Shown: piece after piece, positions 9,452 through 20,200 of the stretch
Position numbering within the stretch: position 1 is the stretch's first letter
How the letters are laid out: every line of letters begins with the position of its first letter
Origin: Patiria miniata
Lineage: Eukaryota; Echinodermata; Asteroidea; Valvatida; Asterinidae
Assembly (NCBI RefSeq): GCF_015706575.1
Contig: NW_024037058.1
Span: 15,459,547-15,523,546 of the forward strand
DNA length: 64,000 nt
Reading direction: 5' to 3'
Translations under genes and position numbers: made by a program
Notes under the pieces: model-generated
What the model was told of the DNA's origin: nothing
The model's input: the letters and a program-made list of their open reading frames with translations, nothing else
The model's database searches: none

Positions 9452-12400
9452 ATGGCAACAGCTACCATGGCAACCACCTCATCCTCCTCGGCTATTCCTC
9501 CATCAGACCCGGCTGTTGCCAAGGCCCATTTCCGTGTAGCCCAGTACATGATGGAAGCCGGGGTGAAACTTCAACTTCAGTCTGTCACGGTGGCCTCGGC
9601 GTGCACCATCTACTATCGATTCTTCTCAGTCTGCGACGTGCAGAACTACGATGCTCATCTTGTGGGCGCGGCCGCTATCTACCTAGCGACTAAAGTGGAA
9701 GAACAGCATGTGAAGCTGAGGGACATTATTAATGTATGCTACAGGTCCGTAGATGGTCATTGCTTTCAGAGCTTTTTCTTTTTTGCTGAACTCCTTGGAA
9801 TTTTCTCAACTTGATAATAGGGCGCAGAAATCTAGGTACTTCTTACATTGCATCATCTAGTTCCCAGACCTACCGTATGTCCTTGAAACTCAATAGCTCT
9901 TTAGTTGGGAGTGCTGAATGGTAACACATAGCATTGCAACCAACCAAAAACTGGTGTTCAAATGAATAGATGTTTTCATTGGCTGATGTATCCTGCCCAC
10001 ACCTATAGAATTGACCAATTTGGCGAAACCCTTAAAATTGACATCTCCCCATTGCTAGATTCCATAAAATTCATTGATTGGGATGCCTGTTACTACGTCA
10101 GATTCAAATCAGTAGCGTTGAAGTCGGGTCCATCACAAGTCTGTCACAAGTCTGGTCAAAGTAAATCACAAGTCCTTTCACAAGTCCAGTCACAAGTAAC
10201 AAGGGATGAATAGTTAAAAAGGAATGCTCTTGTTACAATTCATTTGAATAGCTATTAGCTTGAGACTTGAAGTGAGACTAAAGGACTTGTGAGGACTTGT
10301 GATATGGTTTCCATATCGACGTTAAGCTTACGCAAACTGTGCAGACTGCACGGACAGTACGCGGAACCGGGTTCAACTTTGCCGATCGTCTGCGAGTGAG
10401 TTTGCGTCTGTCTGAGTTGTCGGCGACACTTCCAGATGAAATATACTTCCATATGTCTGCGTTGCAGTTTGGGTCCTGTTTGCGTTTCACTTTGCGTTTC
10501 TTACGTTGATATGGAAACTAGGCTTTAGGCATCTGTAATGGTAGTAAAGCTGAAGGGGATGGGTTCGAGTCCCACCCGAGCATGCTTGTGAATATCTTCT
10601 CACAGGCTCTGTCTCCGACAACACTTAGTGTTTATAAGTTACAATGGTGGAGCGCCAAACCCAATATTAAACTTTTAATATTTCTACTGTTTAGGGTCAA
10701 TGAGTTTGGAAGCAGAAAGGTGGAATGGAATTAACAGAATCTCCCTTTTGGAATTGAAGTCTGTAGTATCCTTACATGATAGCTATGTATTAGGCACCAC
10801 CTGCTCTGAAACCACACACCCAGAACCAGACATATTACACCCTAGAACAGTACAGCCCTTTGATAAGCACAGAACCTCATGTGATGTACTGAGATGTACT
10901 GAGACACAATAAACCAAGCAAGCATCGAAGCAACACCTATTATCTCCATGTGCTATTGACAAGCTCATTACATTACATTGGCGACGCGGATGGGATCAAA
11001 ATTGGGAGGAGCTCACTACATTACAAAGTCAACTTATGAAACTTATATTTTTCTTTGCTAATTTTCTTTATCGTAGAATTCTCCACAGAAAGGAGCCACC
11101 GCTTGAAGTGGGCAAGAAGTACTGGGAGCTGCGAGAAAGCGTAGTCAACTGTGAACTGCTGCTGATTCGCATGCTCAAGTTCAACGCAAAGGTAACAGGC
11201 ATGGGCGGAGCTTAGGTGTCTCAAGGAGGGAAGGGATGAGGTCTTATTGCGTTAGAAGATTTCTAAGTTTACAATTGGGATCTCTGCACGTGCATGTAGT
11301 GTCAAATAGTGCTTATTTGCAGTTATTTTTGACCATTTCAAAAACATTAGACATAAATTGGTAACAGGGGACCTGTTATAAGTGGACAGGACTGGACAGT
11401 ATCTGACTCTAGGTCAATAATAATACTATTGTCATTATATAGCACTTAAACAATACCAAAGGTCTCAAAGCGCTTCACGATTATTACCCCTGTTCATCAG
11501 GTCGTGAGACCATTTTTGTTCCTGCAGCAGCTCGGGATCAGTGCAATTTGGTATCTTCCTTCAAATGTAGCCATTTATACTCCTAGGTGGAGAGAGGCAA
11601 TTGTAGTAATGATCTCTTGCCCAAGAACACAAGCTCCATGCTCCCCGGGTTGGGACCCACGTACCACGGCACATGAGTCAAACACCGAGTGGACCACGGC
11701 GCTCCGCAGTGGCGCTAGTTGTAATGGGCTCTTGCAAACACTTATGAGTTTTCTGATGATGATTTTGCTGCCAAATATGACTAGTAGGGGATCCCCCCTT
11801 CAGTGACACCTTTGTTTATGCATAATTGTATTAAAGTAAGTTAAAAACAATTTAAGATCAAAACATCAATTTGTCTTTGACACAGGTCACCCTGCCGCAC
11901 AAGTACATGGTGCACTACCTGAAGTCACTGCGGGATTGGATGGATCAGGAGGTGTGGAACCAGACGCCGATCTGTCGCACGGCTTGGGCTATGCTGAGAG
12001 ACAGTTATCATGGCAGCATATGCATCCGTGTCAAGCCGCAGCACCTAGCCGTAGCCTCTATCTACTTTGCCCTGCAGTGCTACGGCGTGACAATGCCACA
12101 TCGCGAGGACCAGGCCAAGCGGAAATGGTGGCAGGTAATGGAATCTGTACATTGTCCTGAGATGGTGCAGTGTAACCGTTCATCATACTTGTACAACATA
12201 CCATGGATATATCGCGTGCTACGTGTCAGTGTGAAACGCTTACTAATTTTGTTGACTTTCACCCCCTTATCTGACATTTAATTTGATTAAAAGAAGATGA
12301 ATTGCTTAACAAGAATGTGCCACTTGTTTTGGTTTCAAAACAGGATTAGCCACAGATATGGATACCGCCAATTTCAAATTCTTAGCATTTCCGATATAAA

Positions 12401-12705
12401 GTGTATGCGTACATGTACACAATGCGCAAAACAAGGGAATGGTCGACAGATAGCTAAACCCATACTAACACGTATCCGTATTCCGTTTGGATGTGAAAAC
12501 CTTTCTAATGTGTTCAAGTGTCCTGCTTCACTTTCTCCATCACCATTTAGGGGATTTCAGTCTCTAAGGCCAGATTCCGAAACGCTCCCAAGCTTCCGTT
12601 ATTTTTTATGACCCGCAGGTTTTCAGCGAGGATCTGACAGAGGAAAAAGTCCAGGGCATTGTCTCGGAACTCATTGACATGTACGACATGGAAACGAAGG
12701 TCTAG
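9452..12705 (+). CDS. CCNQ: Cyclin Q (CDK10-activating cyclin, FAM58 family)
   Basis: Four exons: 9452-9744, 11077-11191, 11886-12134 and 12619-12705. They join in phase to give 247 aa; human cyclin Q has 248. The first exon carries the cyclin-box core (AHFRVAQYMMEAGVKL, then YLATKVEEQHVKLRDIINV). The second gives YWELRESVVNCELLLIRMLKF. The third gives LPHKYMVHYLKSL and AWAMLRDSYHGSICIR. The fourth ends LIDMYDMETKV. Cyclin Q binds and activates CDK10, which phosphorylates ETS2 in vertebrates. An in-frame TAA at 9425 lies just upstream of the ATG, so the start is well supported. The gene is divergent from RBM17 with about 1.3-1.5 kb between them, largely filled by inverted-repeat elements. No defect is visible. 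Confidence 0.96.
9838..9996. repeat. Interspersed repeat (TAGTTCCCAGACC ... GGAGTGCTGAATGGTAACAC)
   Basis: It shares words in order with 34732-34872 (CTAGTTCCCAGACC, GAGTGCTGAAT, TTTTCA.TGGCTGATGTA). A reverse-strand piece at 6463-6497 matches its right part. It lies in CCNQ intron 1. Confidence 0.6.
10118..10310. repeat. CACAAGTC/GACTTGTG foldback repeat, copy 1
   Basis: It begins GTTGAAGTCGGGTCCATCACA and carries several CACAAGTC units followed by inverted GACTTGTG units. It is related to 13738-13906 and 49455-49945. It lies in CCNQ intron 1. Confidence 0.65.
10540..10680 (+). repeat. SINE-like repeat with GGGTTCGAGTCCCA
   Basis: A B-box-like GGGTTCGAGTCCCACC is followed by CTTGTGAATATCTTCTCACAGG. 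A diverged relative at 44497-44640 has GGCTTCGAGTCCCAACTGAG and a similar hairpin around TTTACTCACAGG. Confidence 0.5.
11405..11760. repeat. Probable interspersed repeat in CCNQ intron 2
   Basis: It begins with AATAATACTATTGTCATTATATAGC-like sequence and contains CTCAAAGCGCTTCACGATTA and ATTTATACTCCTAGGTGGAG, wording usual for SINE-like repeats. No second copy is in this window. Confidence 0.35.
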
Positions 12706-13247
12706 CAAATAGACGCAACTTGAGGCTTTGCACAGTGATGATTGTAAATTTGGGAGGATTTTGCGAATACACCATCTGAAGTGATGAACACTAACAGAGA
12801 GCTGGTGTCAGAGACTAACCAGAGTGTTAACCTGATGTTTTGTCAGTAAGCTATGATTGTCACCGCGAGAAGGGTCTAGCAGTTAGCTTGTTTCAATTCC
12901 CAACAATGCTGAAAAATCGGAGGAAAGCTTACATTTCATTTCTGTTCCTCCTTCTTTAATGCAATGCGAAGCCAGAGGATGCTGTGTACATGTATGTATG
13001 CATATGTGTATTCTGAGCACTTCGCTAGTGTTGAAAGAGTTTTAGGTCTCTTGAGCTTCACTCCAAGTTAACCACCAATCTCTACGGACTTCATGCACGT
13101 AGACGGTGCTTTGGGATCACTCTCGAAATCTGCATTTGGAGGGAAACACAAGTGCATACTGGTTCATGTGCGTACTACGCGTCTTGTGCAATTTCTTCAG
13201 AATGTGTATATTACACATATTGTTCACGTGAAATTTACAGATTTGTA

Positions 13248-13265
13248 AATAAAGAAATGAATAAA
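13248..13265 (+). terminator. Likely CCNQ polyadenylation signals
   Basis: Two AATAAA hexamers (13248-13253 and 13260-13265) lie about 550 bases after the CCNQ stop codon, just before a TAAGGCC-ended inverted-repeat element at 13368. Position and spacing fit a 3' end, but the cleavage site is not proven. Confidence 0.5.
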
Positions 13266-13367
13266 CTTTCTGGACATTTGTGCTTTGGAATTATTTGGAA
13301 ACTTTATTACATTTACATCATTTTTATCACATAAAATAGTTATACATGTTATATTGCACATTTGTGT

Positions 13368-13621
13368 AAGGCCAAAAAATAGTTCTGCTTCCGGTTTCCC
13401 TACCTACCCTATTCTGACAGCCCTTATAATTTTTTTTTATTGGAAAAATGAGGAAAAAACACCCAAAACCATCAATTTCTGCCTTTTACCCTTGACTACA
13501 CACAGATGCCTCCATATGATCGTACACAAAAAAAATTGCAAAAAAAAAAATTCCCTACCTACTTACCCTGTTTTCAAATGCCACGTAATCGGAAGCAGAA
13601 CTATTTATTTTATTTGGCCTA
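13368..13621. mobile_element. TTAGGCCAAAAAA-ended MITE, copy 1
   Basis: The left end is AAGGCCAAAAAATAGTTCTG and the right end is the reverse complement of TAGGCCAAATAAAATAAATA plus GTTCTGCTTCCG, giving inverted arms of about 25 bp. It directly follows the probable CCNQ poly(A) signals. Confidence 0.75.
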
Positions 13622-13737
13622 AGTTGTCTATTTCATTTTGAAAGGTGTCTGTGACCACAACATTGCTCAATGGTTTGAACGCAGCATCATCTCTGAAAAT
13701 ATGTCGGCACATTAATTAGAACCCATGAACAGACTGT

Positions 13738-13906
13738 GTTGAAGTCGAGTCCATCACAAGTCCTACAGTCTCAAGCTCTTCCAAGGCATTCCTTTGTTAT
13801 TGTTCACCCCCTGTTACTTGTGACTGCACATGTGAAAGTACTTGTGATTTACTAATGAAAGTACTTGCGATGGACTTGTGCTGGACTCGACTACAACACT
13901 GTGAAC
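13738..13906. mobile_element. CACAAGTC/GACTTGTG inverted-repeat element, copy 2
   Basis: The terminal inverted repeat is clear: GTTGAAGTCGAGTCCATCAC at the left, and at the right GGACTTGTGCTGGACTCGAC, its near reverse complement. It lies in the CCNQ 3' flank. Confidence 0.75.
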
Positions 13907-13925
13907 AAATAAAAAACTAATTAAA

Positions 13926-14137
13926 TTAACCCTAACCACCCCAACCCCTACAAAATCCAACTGTATATTTTGTTGGAATCTTTTGGAGTGATTACTGCAC
14001 TACTAAACTGATAATGCTTTACATGGGGTCAGGCATACCACCAAAATCAGAGTTTGGGTGTTGAGTTTTACCATGGTGTTGGATTTTGCAAGAGTGAGGA
14101 AGGTTCCTAGTAAATTACTCCAGGGGGTTAGGATTAA
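13926..14137. repeat. TAACCCTAACC-ended foldback repeat, copy 2
   Basis: It starts TTAACCCTAACCACCCC and ends GGGGTTAGGATTAAT; the interior has CAAAATCCAAC and GTTGGATTTTG in inverted orientation. It lies between CCNQ and the C3orf18-like gene. Confidence 0.6.
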
Positions 14138-14342
14138 TAAAAAAATTAAAGGGTAATAGAGTAATACCACAATTTATCTTCAAGCAAAGTTGACTTCTCG
14201 ATCCTTATTGGTTGAACTGTGGCCTACAGCAGTGTGGCATCCAGTATTACGTGGTGTGTATTGCACAGCGCGTCGTGTGCTATTCTACATGTTCCTAAGA
14301 GGATTTTTCCTGCTGCGCACACACGCAAGCGCGTTCACACCG

Positions 14343-14470
14343 TCGATCATGGACGTCCTATTGTCCCTCTTTTGTTTGCACTCGAACTTTTTAGGATGAC
14401 TCCCATAGGTTTTGTACATGACCCCAATCGCAGACGTATACTGGGAATCGTGGACGATATTGTTCTCTTT
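14343..14470. repeat. Interspersed repeat (ATCATGGACGTCC ... GTGGACGATATTG)
   Basis: It shares ATCATGGAC..CCTATTGTCCCT and ATAGGTTTTGTACA-type words with 23290-23415, and has loosely inverted ends. No coding function. Confidence 0.45.
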
Positions 14471-14983
14471 TGTTCTCTGGAATTTTTCATCCACGGTTTG
14501 AATAGATGAACACGCCCATGTATACTAGTGCAGCACAAACCTTTATGTGCATGCATCAGGAGAATGCGCGTAACAGTAACTGCTGAAACTGACCACAATG
14601 TACATTGTAAGTGTTGCATCTTTAAGTTTCCTTAAAGACAAATTCGTATTTGGCCTCATGGCACATGGAATACAGATGCAGTACTTTGACGTTCTACGAG
14701 ACCTGGAGGGATAACTAATAGTACATATATACATGTAATACAATTCATATACAGCAGTACATGTTATTTAATCTCATAATTAAACAAGGGATTCCTCAAA
14801 AGCACTTGTGCAAATACAAAAAAATATGCTCGTGAATACGCGCACTTTGTCCTTCATAGCTGTCACCACAAGATCAATCCGGCTTAATTATGGATACCAA
14901 TCAATACAGATGCTAACTGCAATACATATACAAACAGTACAATGATGGATTGCAGTTACTCTGTGATGTCCAATTTTGAATTT

Positions 14984-15157
14984 TGCTAAGCACAAAGTAT
15001 TTGCTAAGCACAGAAAATATTTGCCCAGCAAAAAAAAAAAGGGGTTACCAGGCAAACTGTCGTGTAATGTCTATTGGTTGTGACTGGTTACCAACCAATT
15101 TTTTGCTAAGCTCATAAATTTGCTAAGCGGCATTTTCTGCTTAGTGGCTCCATGAAG
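14984..15157. repeat. TTTGCTAAGCA family, decayed copy
   Basis: Several TTTGCTAAGC words, GGTTACCAGGC and the inverted CTGGTTACCAACC link it to the better copy at 48949-49190. Confidence 0.55.
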
Positions 15158-15168
15158 AATGTCAGTTT

Positions 15169-15658
15169 TCAGGCTGCGTTTGAATTACATGGCTACAGCT
15201 GGCAACTGACCTATCGCCGTTTGCGAGTGAGCCACGCCCCATAGACAACCCTATGGAATGTTGTATGTTAAGTTTTGTTTCGCATCCATTTGTATATCAT
15301 GTAATTGGGCAATATTTCACAGGCTGCGTTGACGAGATTCTGCCGCAATAAGCCTTTTCGGAGTTCCAACTGCGCGCATTCGTAACCCGTGACAACGCAC
15401 ATTGTTTGTCTCAAATGCCCATTTGACAGTACCCACAATGCACAAACAGCCTTTTTGTAAAGTCAGTGGCGCGATGATGTCAAAGGCCATTTGAGACAAA
15501 CAATGCGCATTGTCACAGGTTATGAACGCGCAGTTGGAACTCCGAAAAGGCTTATAGGTTAATTACAAATGCGCCTATCAGGAAACGGCTGAATCCACGT
15601 CCCATAGGGGCGCGTTACTGCTAGCAATAGCCATGTACAGGTTATTCCGACGCAGCCT
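15169..15658. mobile_element. Foldback element with nested ~80-bp inverted arms
   Basis: The outer ends are CAGGCTGCGT (15169) and ACGCAGCCT (15650). Inside, the arms 15348-15427 and 15479-15555 are inverted copies (ATAAGCCTTTTCGGAGTTCC ... complement) around a loop of about 50 bp. AGGCTGCGTT occurs again at 15320, so two insertions may be nested. Confidence 0.75.
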
Positions 15659-16333
15659 AAAACACTAAATCTGACTATAGACAAACATTCCTTGCACATA
15701 TGTAACCTTTTACACATTCAATTTCTCCCTGTTTTGCAAATTAATATTTCACCATGCCAGGCAAAGTCCACAAAACGATACTTACATGTATTTGGTTTCG
15801 CACTGCTTTACTTACACTATTGCAACCTTAAAATGGTTTTAACAAATGGATTTAAAACACAAAACAAACTGTCATTTAATGACTAAAACTCCTTCCCTTT
15901 TATACAAAGATAAACGAAAATTCAGTCTTAAAAAGTAGATATATGGAGAATTACTTTTTAAATACTTATATTCTTCTGATAGAATATATGGGAATATCAA
16001 ACACTTTGACATAAATTAGACAGCATACTTTTAACTTAACAGACCTAGCCATCGAGTACAATAACTCAAATACATTATTTATAAATACAGCGCACAATAA
16101 ATGTAAATTTCCATGAATAATGGATTCTTTCTGAAGTAATAAATATAAAACAAATGTGGCTAGAACCATCTTTGGAATAAGCAAACAATGGCACACAACA
16201 CACTTTGATATTTATAAAATGTGCAGCCATTCTAATAGCATGCATATTACACATTGCAATGTCGCATAATCTGAACAAAACGGCAAGAGTTTTAGACTTG
16301 GGAAAACAAAAGTTTTAACCAGTGACCAATTTC

Positions 16334-16703
16334 ATAAAAAAAAAAAAAAGTCTCCGGTTTCTGGTATGCGCGCGCGTCGCCGTAGCCATGCGCGTCGGCA
16401 AAATGAAAAGTTTTTTTTTCAATGAAAGATGATGTCTCAAAACCACCAAACTCACTGGTTTGACTGGAATCCTGCTGCTGCATAATTTTAACGTGTTTTT
16501 AGATTGGGTTATGGTCGAGAATAAGCTTTATGTGGCCTCTCTGGACTCCCATATATTTGCACTAAGTTTAGTCGGGCACCATTTACAGTCATCAGCCGAC
16601 ATTTGAAGCAAAAAAATCAGGTAAAAAAAAAAAAAAAGCGGCGTCGCCGCACCACTTTTTGGGCAAGCTCCATACCAGAAACCGGAGACTTTTTTTTTGG
16701 CCT
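16334..16703. mobile_element. TTAGGCCAAAAAA-ended MITE, copy 2
   Basis: Arms with AAGTCTCCGGTTTCTGGTAT near 16349 and its exact reverse complement near 16671-16690, then GGCCTAAG. Inner CG-rich blocks (GCGCGTCGCC; GCGGCGTCGCCGC) are inverted too. It lies in the 3' flank of the C3orf18-like gene. Confidence 0.8.
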
Positions 16704-17236
16704 AAGTAAAAATTACAAATTTTTTTTTAAAAAGTATTTTTTTATATCAATAATGATTGTATTTCACTTGGACAAACAGTTAAACATGCATGTGAGAGGC
16801 CATGCAATGCTGTTTTCAGCAAACAGAAGTTATCCACTTACATTGGTATTTTCAAATTTGTCACTGAAGGAAACAACGTTGAAACAAGTTTTGGATCAGG
16901 GATAAAATGTGTACACAATATATAGAAAGACCTCTCTTAGATCGTTTAGATCCTTTTTTAGGCAGTCAAAATTTCTTTAAATATGTAAACACTTAATTTC
17001 TTTATCATGCAAAATCTTTGGATAGGAGTTCTTGATTTTCCAGAGTACACTGTACATAGACACTTTTCATTTTTTTAAGAAAAAATTACATTCATCAATA
17101 GTGACCAATACATTTGTTAGTACTAAGTTAACACAGTTATTTTGAAGTACTACTGGCAAGATCGTACCAAGATGACACAGAGTGGGTTTCTGGAGTGGGC
17201 GGGGCATAACCTGTGGGAGGGACAGGACCTCTGTTT

Positions 17237-20200
17237 CTAGACATCCACAGTGTCTGGGGAGAAACGCAACTTTGGTATCTCGGCAATAGCAGTGGATGTG
17301 GGCTTTGGCTAATCAAAAGATAAAAATAAGTAAACAAGTATTTGATGAGGAAAAACGTGATCCCAATTGCAAACAAATCAAAAAATTGTTGATCTTTAAA
17401 GGGCCCATGCAATGTAATTTATTTTAATGCAATCATTATAATCAAAATACATCTTTACTTTATAGCAACTTGAAATTTGGTGTCTGGGTTGGTCTTGATA
17501 GTCTCAAGAAGACTGTTGCTTTTGGGGCCGACAGGTCAAAGGTCAAGGTCAATATTGCTAAAACAATAGAAATATTGTCAGCACGAATGCTTGAGAAATA
17601 CTTTACTGAGGAACTTCAAATTTGGTTTGTGGGTTGCTCTTGGTAGTCTTATCAAGCCTATAGATTTTGGGGCTGACAGGTCAAAGGTCAAGGTCACTAT
17701 TGCTAAAACAATAGAAACCTTCCATTTTGGTTAGGGACACTGACTTTATAAAAACCGCCAGCATGCCAGGGGGATTGCACAAGTCTCACTTGCAGTATTT
17801 TTACAAACCTTCAAGTTCATGGCCCACAAAATACTCTAATAGCAAAAAAAATTGAGGGCATGCAAATCATGATTTGGCCGGCAGAGGCAATTTGGGGCCT
17901 TAACTGGCTGCACCTGAAGGTAAATTCATCACTGGAGTCGATGGCAATTTATGTACTGGTGTGCTGCCTGTAGTATTAAGATCTTAGCATAATAGCCCAT
18001 AGAGCAAAGAAAAAATGAACAAGGTGTGGATTATTGACATAAAAAAGAGCACAGTCTTTCCGCACAGTGAAATCAACAATACACTTTAATCATGCGGCAA
18101 TAACTGCATCATTATCATAAATCCAGTCTGGCGACGGGGGACAGATTACAGCAGCTCCTGAGTGATCCTGTCTGGGAGCAGACCCAGACAGTCAATTAGC
18201 TGGCTGGGGTATAAATCTCCTGCTGCTGTAGGCTGTAATCTAATTAGATTCAATCGTCTGGGATGTTAAGGGAAACTAGATTGAATACTCTACCCAGACT
18301 GATTGTATAGCTTAGGGCAATGATACACAAAATGTGTTATAGGGATAAGGGGCCATTCAAAACTATCAATGTTTTACAATTTTGATTTTTTTTATTGAAA
18401 ATGTTGGTGGGTGGATCAAGAATATAATTGAAAATTAAAATTCACTTTTCAATTAAAAAAAAAAACAACCGATGAAACACAAAAAGTCATCTGGATACAT
18501 GACATCAGCCCTTCTGATTTGAGGCTTCCCGAGAAGTGTGAATAATTGCACGCCTGAAATTTCCCTGGACCACAGATCACACACCTAGAAAACCACTTAC
18601 CTAGAAAAAACACACCTAGAAAAATCCAGGCGTGCCTTTTTCCACACGCCTGTGATTTTCAAATCAGAAGGACTGTGACATGTGCAAGAGGGGCAGACCC
18701 ACAGCTTCAACACACAGTCACTGAGCTAGGCATACATGTATTTGGATTATATTGAACACAATGAATAACAAGTGAATTTTTTAAGATCAAAACTTGGGGT
18801 GGGTGGGTGATAAAAAAAACCACCAAAATTCAAAATTTAAAAAACATTGATAAGTTTGAATGGCCCCTGGTGCAATATAATCTTTCTTTTTTTAAATAAA
18901 TGGAAGCTTTGAATTTCATGTGTATGTCCAATTTACACCTTTTTCCAATCTATGAATTTCTATTTCTAAAGGATGTAATAGGCCTTTGTTTCTCTTTCTT
19001 AAAGCTATAAATACAAATTTCCATATTCATAAACTAGTCAGCAGATTTAGTGTTTCAGCTGTTTCAGCATAAAATGTTGCCTGAATTTGTGAGTTTTATA
19101 CAGTCAATTCGATTCTTTCTTTTTTTTCGTTTCTTTGTTGATTTTCATGACAGGTAGTCAGTGCGCAACCTTTATTTTTAAAGAGGCTATACTGTAGATT
19201 TATAATTTGTACAGACAAAATTTGTCAACTATTTAAATATCAGCAATGGAATTCCCACAGCAAGTTCGAGTGAGGACTATGGTTCACCATAGTTTGACTA
19301 AATTAACTCAAAATGAAGGATGGTTGGACTATTCTAGTGGACTAATTGGAACCAGGCCACAGGGCATGGTTGCATTGCTGATTACCAATGGCCGTATAAA
19401 TCCTTATGACACAGCAGATAGCCATAATCAAGATGTTTTGTGATGACATTTTGGCAATCGTTTGACTAGAGGCGTTCGGACGTTGCTTTTAGCTCTTTCA
19501 GTGCCAAAGTCGTACATGTACGAGGTATATTTATTAGTTCGAAATTGCCAACCTCGTACATGTACGAGGTAATGTTCGTACTTAAAATCGCCAAACCTCG
19601 TACATGTACGAGGTACAGTAAACATGTTATCACAAGGGGGCGCTCTCGCTTTTTCTAATACTATCATTTTCATTCAGGTACGACCTGTATTTATTTGTTT
19701 CATTCGAGTTCTTGCGAGAGGGCACAGCACTGACACTCGTAGTTTCTGCAAAAAGTGCGGAATTCCCCTGTGTGCAGGATAGTGTTTCGGGGTGTATCAC
19801 TATGTACGTGACTACTATTGACTTTCCAATGTACCAAGGATATACCAGAGAGGAACAACAATAAATTTCGTGAGTAAAAGTTATTTCCTTTTTTTTTTAC
19901 AGAATTTTGAACAATAAAAAAAATGCTCGAAGTTGGGCACTTTTTAGGGTTAAACTTTTCAAATTTCGCGGGCACTGAAAGAGTTAGTGTGCAGGCGTAA
20001 GTTACGTCATAAATCAACCACTGGTCGTCTAATGGTCCTCGCCAAAACTTGCTCAAAGTTGTCATGAAATAAACACGGATACTTATAAATACTGAAAAAA
20101 CTGTACATGAATGGGCTTGGCTAGGCACCAGTCATGTGACAATTCTACAACAAGCCATTTGCGAGTTAAATTTGAATAAAATCTGGAACGCTGACTTAAT

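Larger units (their letters stand above)
12706..17236. other. Intergenic region between CCNQ and the C3orf18-like gene
   Basis: It contains the 3' UTR of CCNQ to about 13270 and an undetermined 3' UTR for the C3orf18-like gene. At least six inverted-repeat or foldback elements are described individually. No protein-coding exon was found. Confidence 0.5.
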
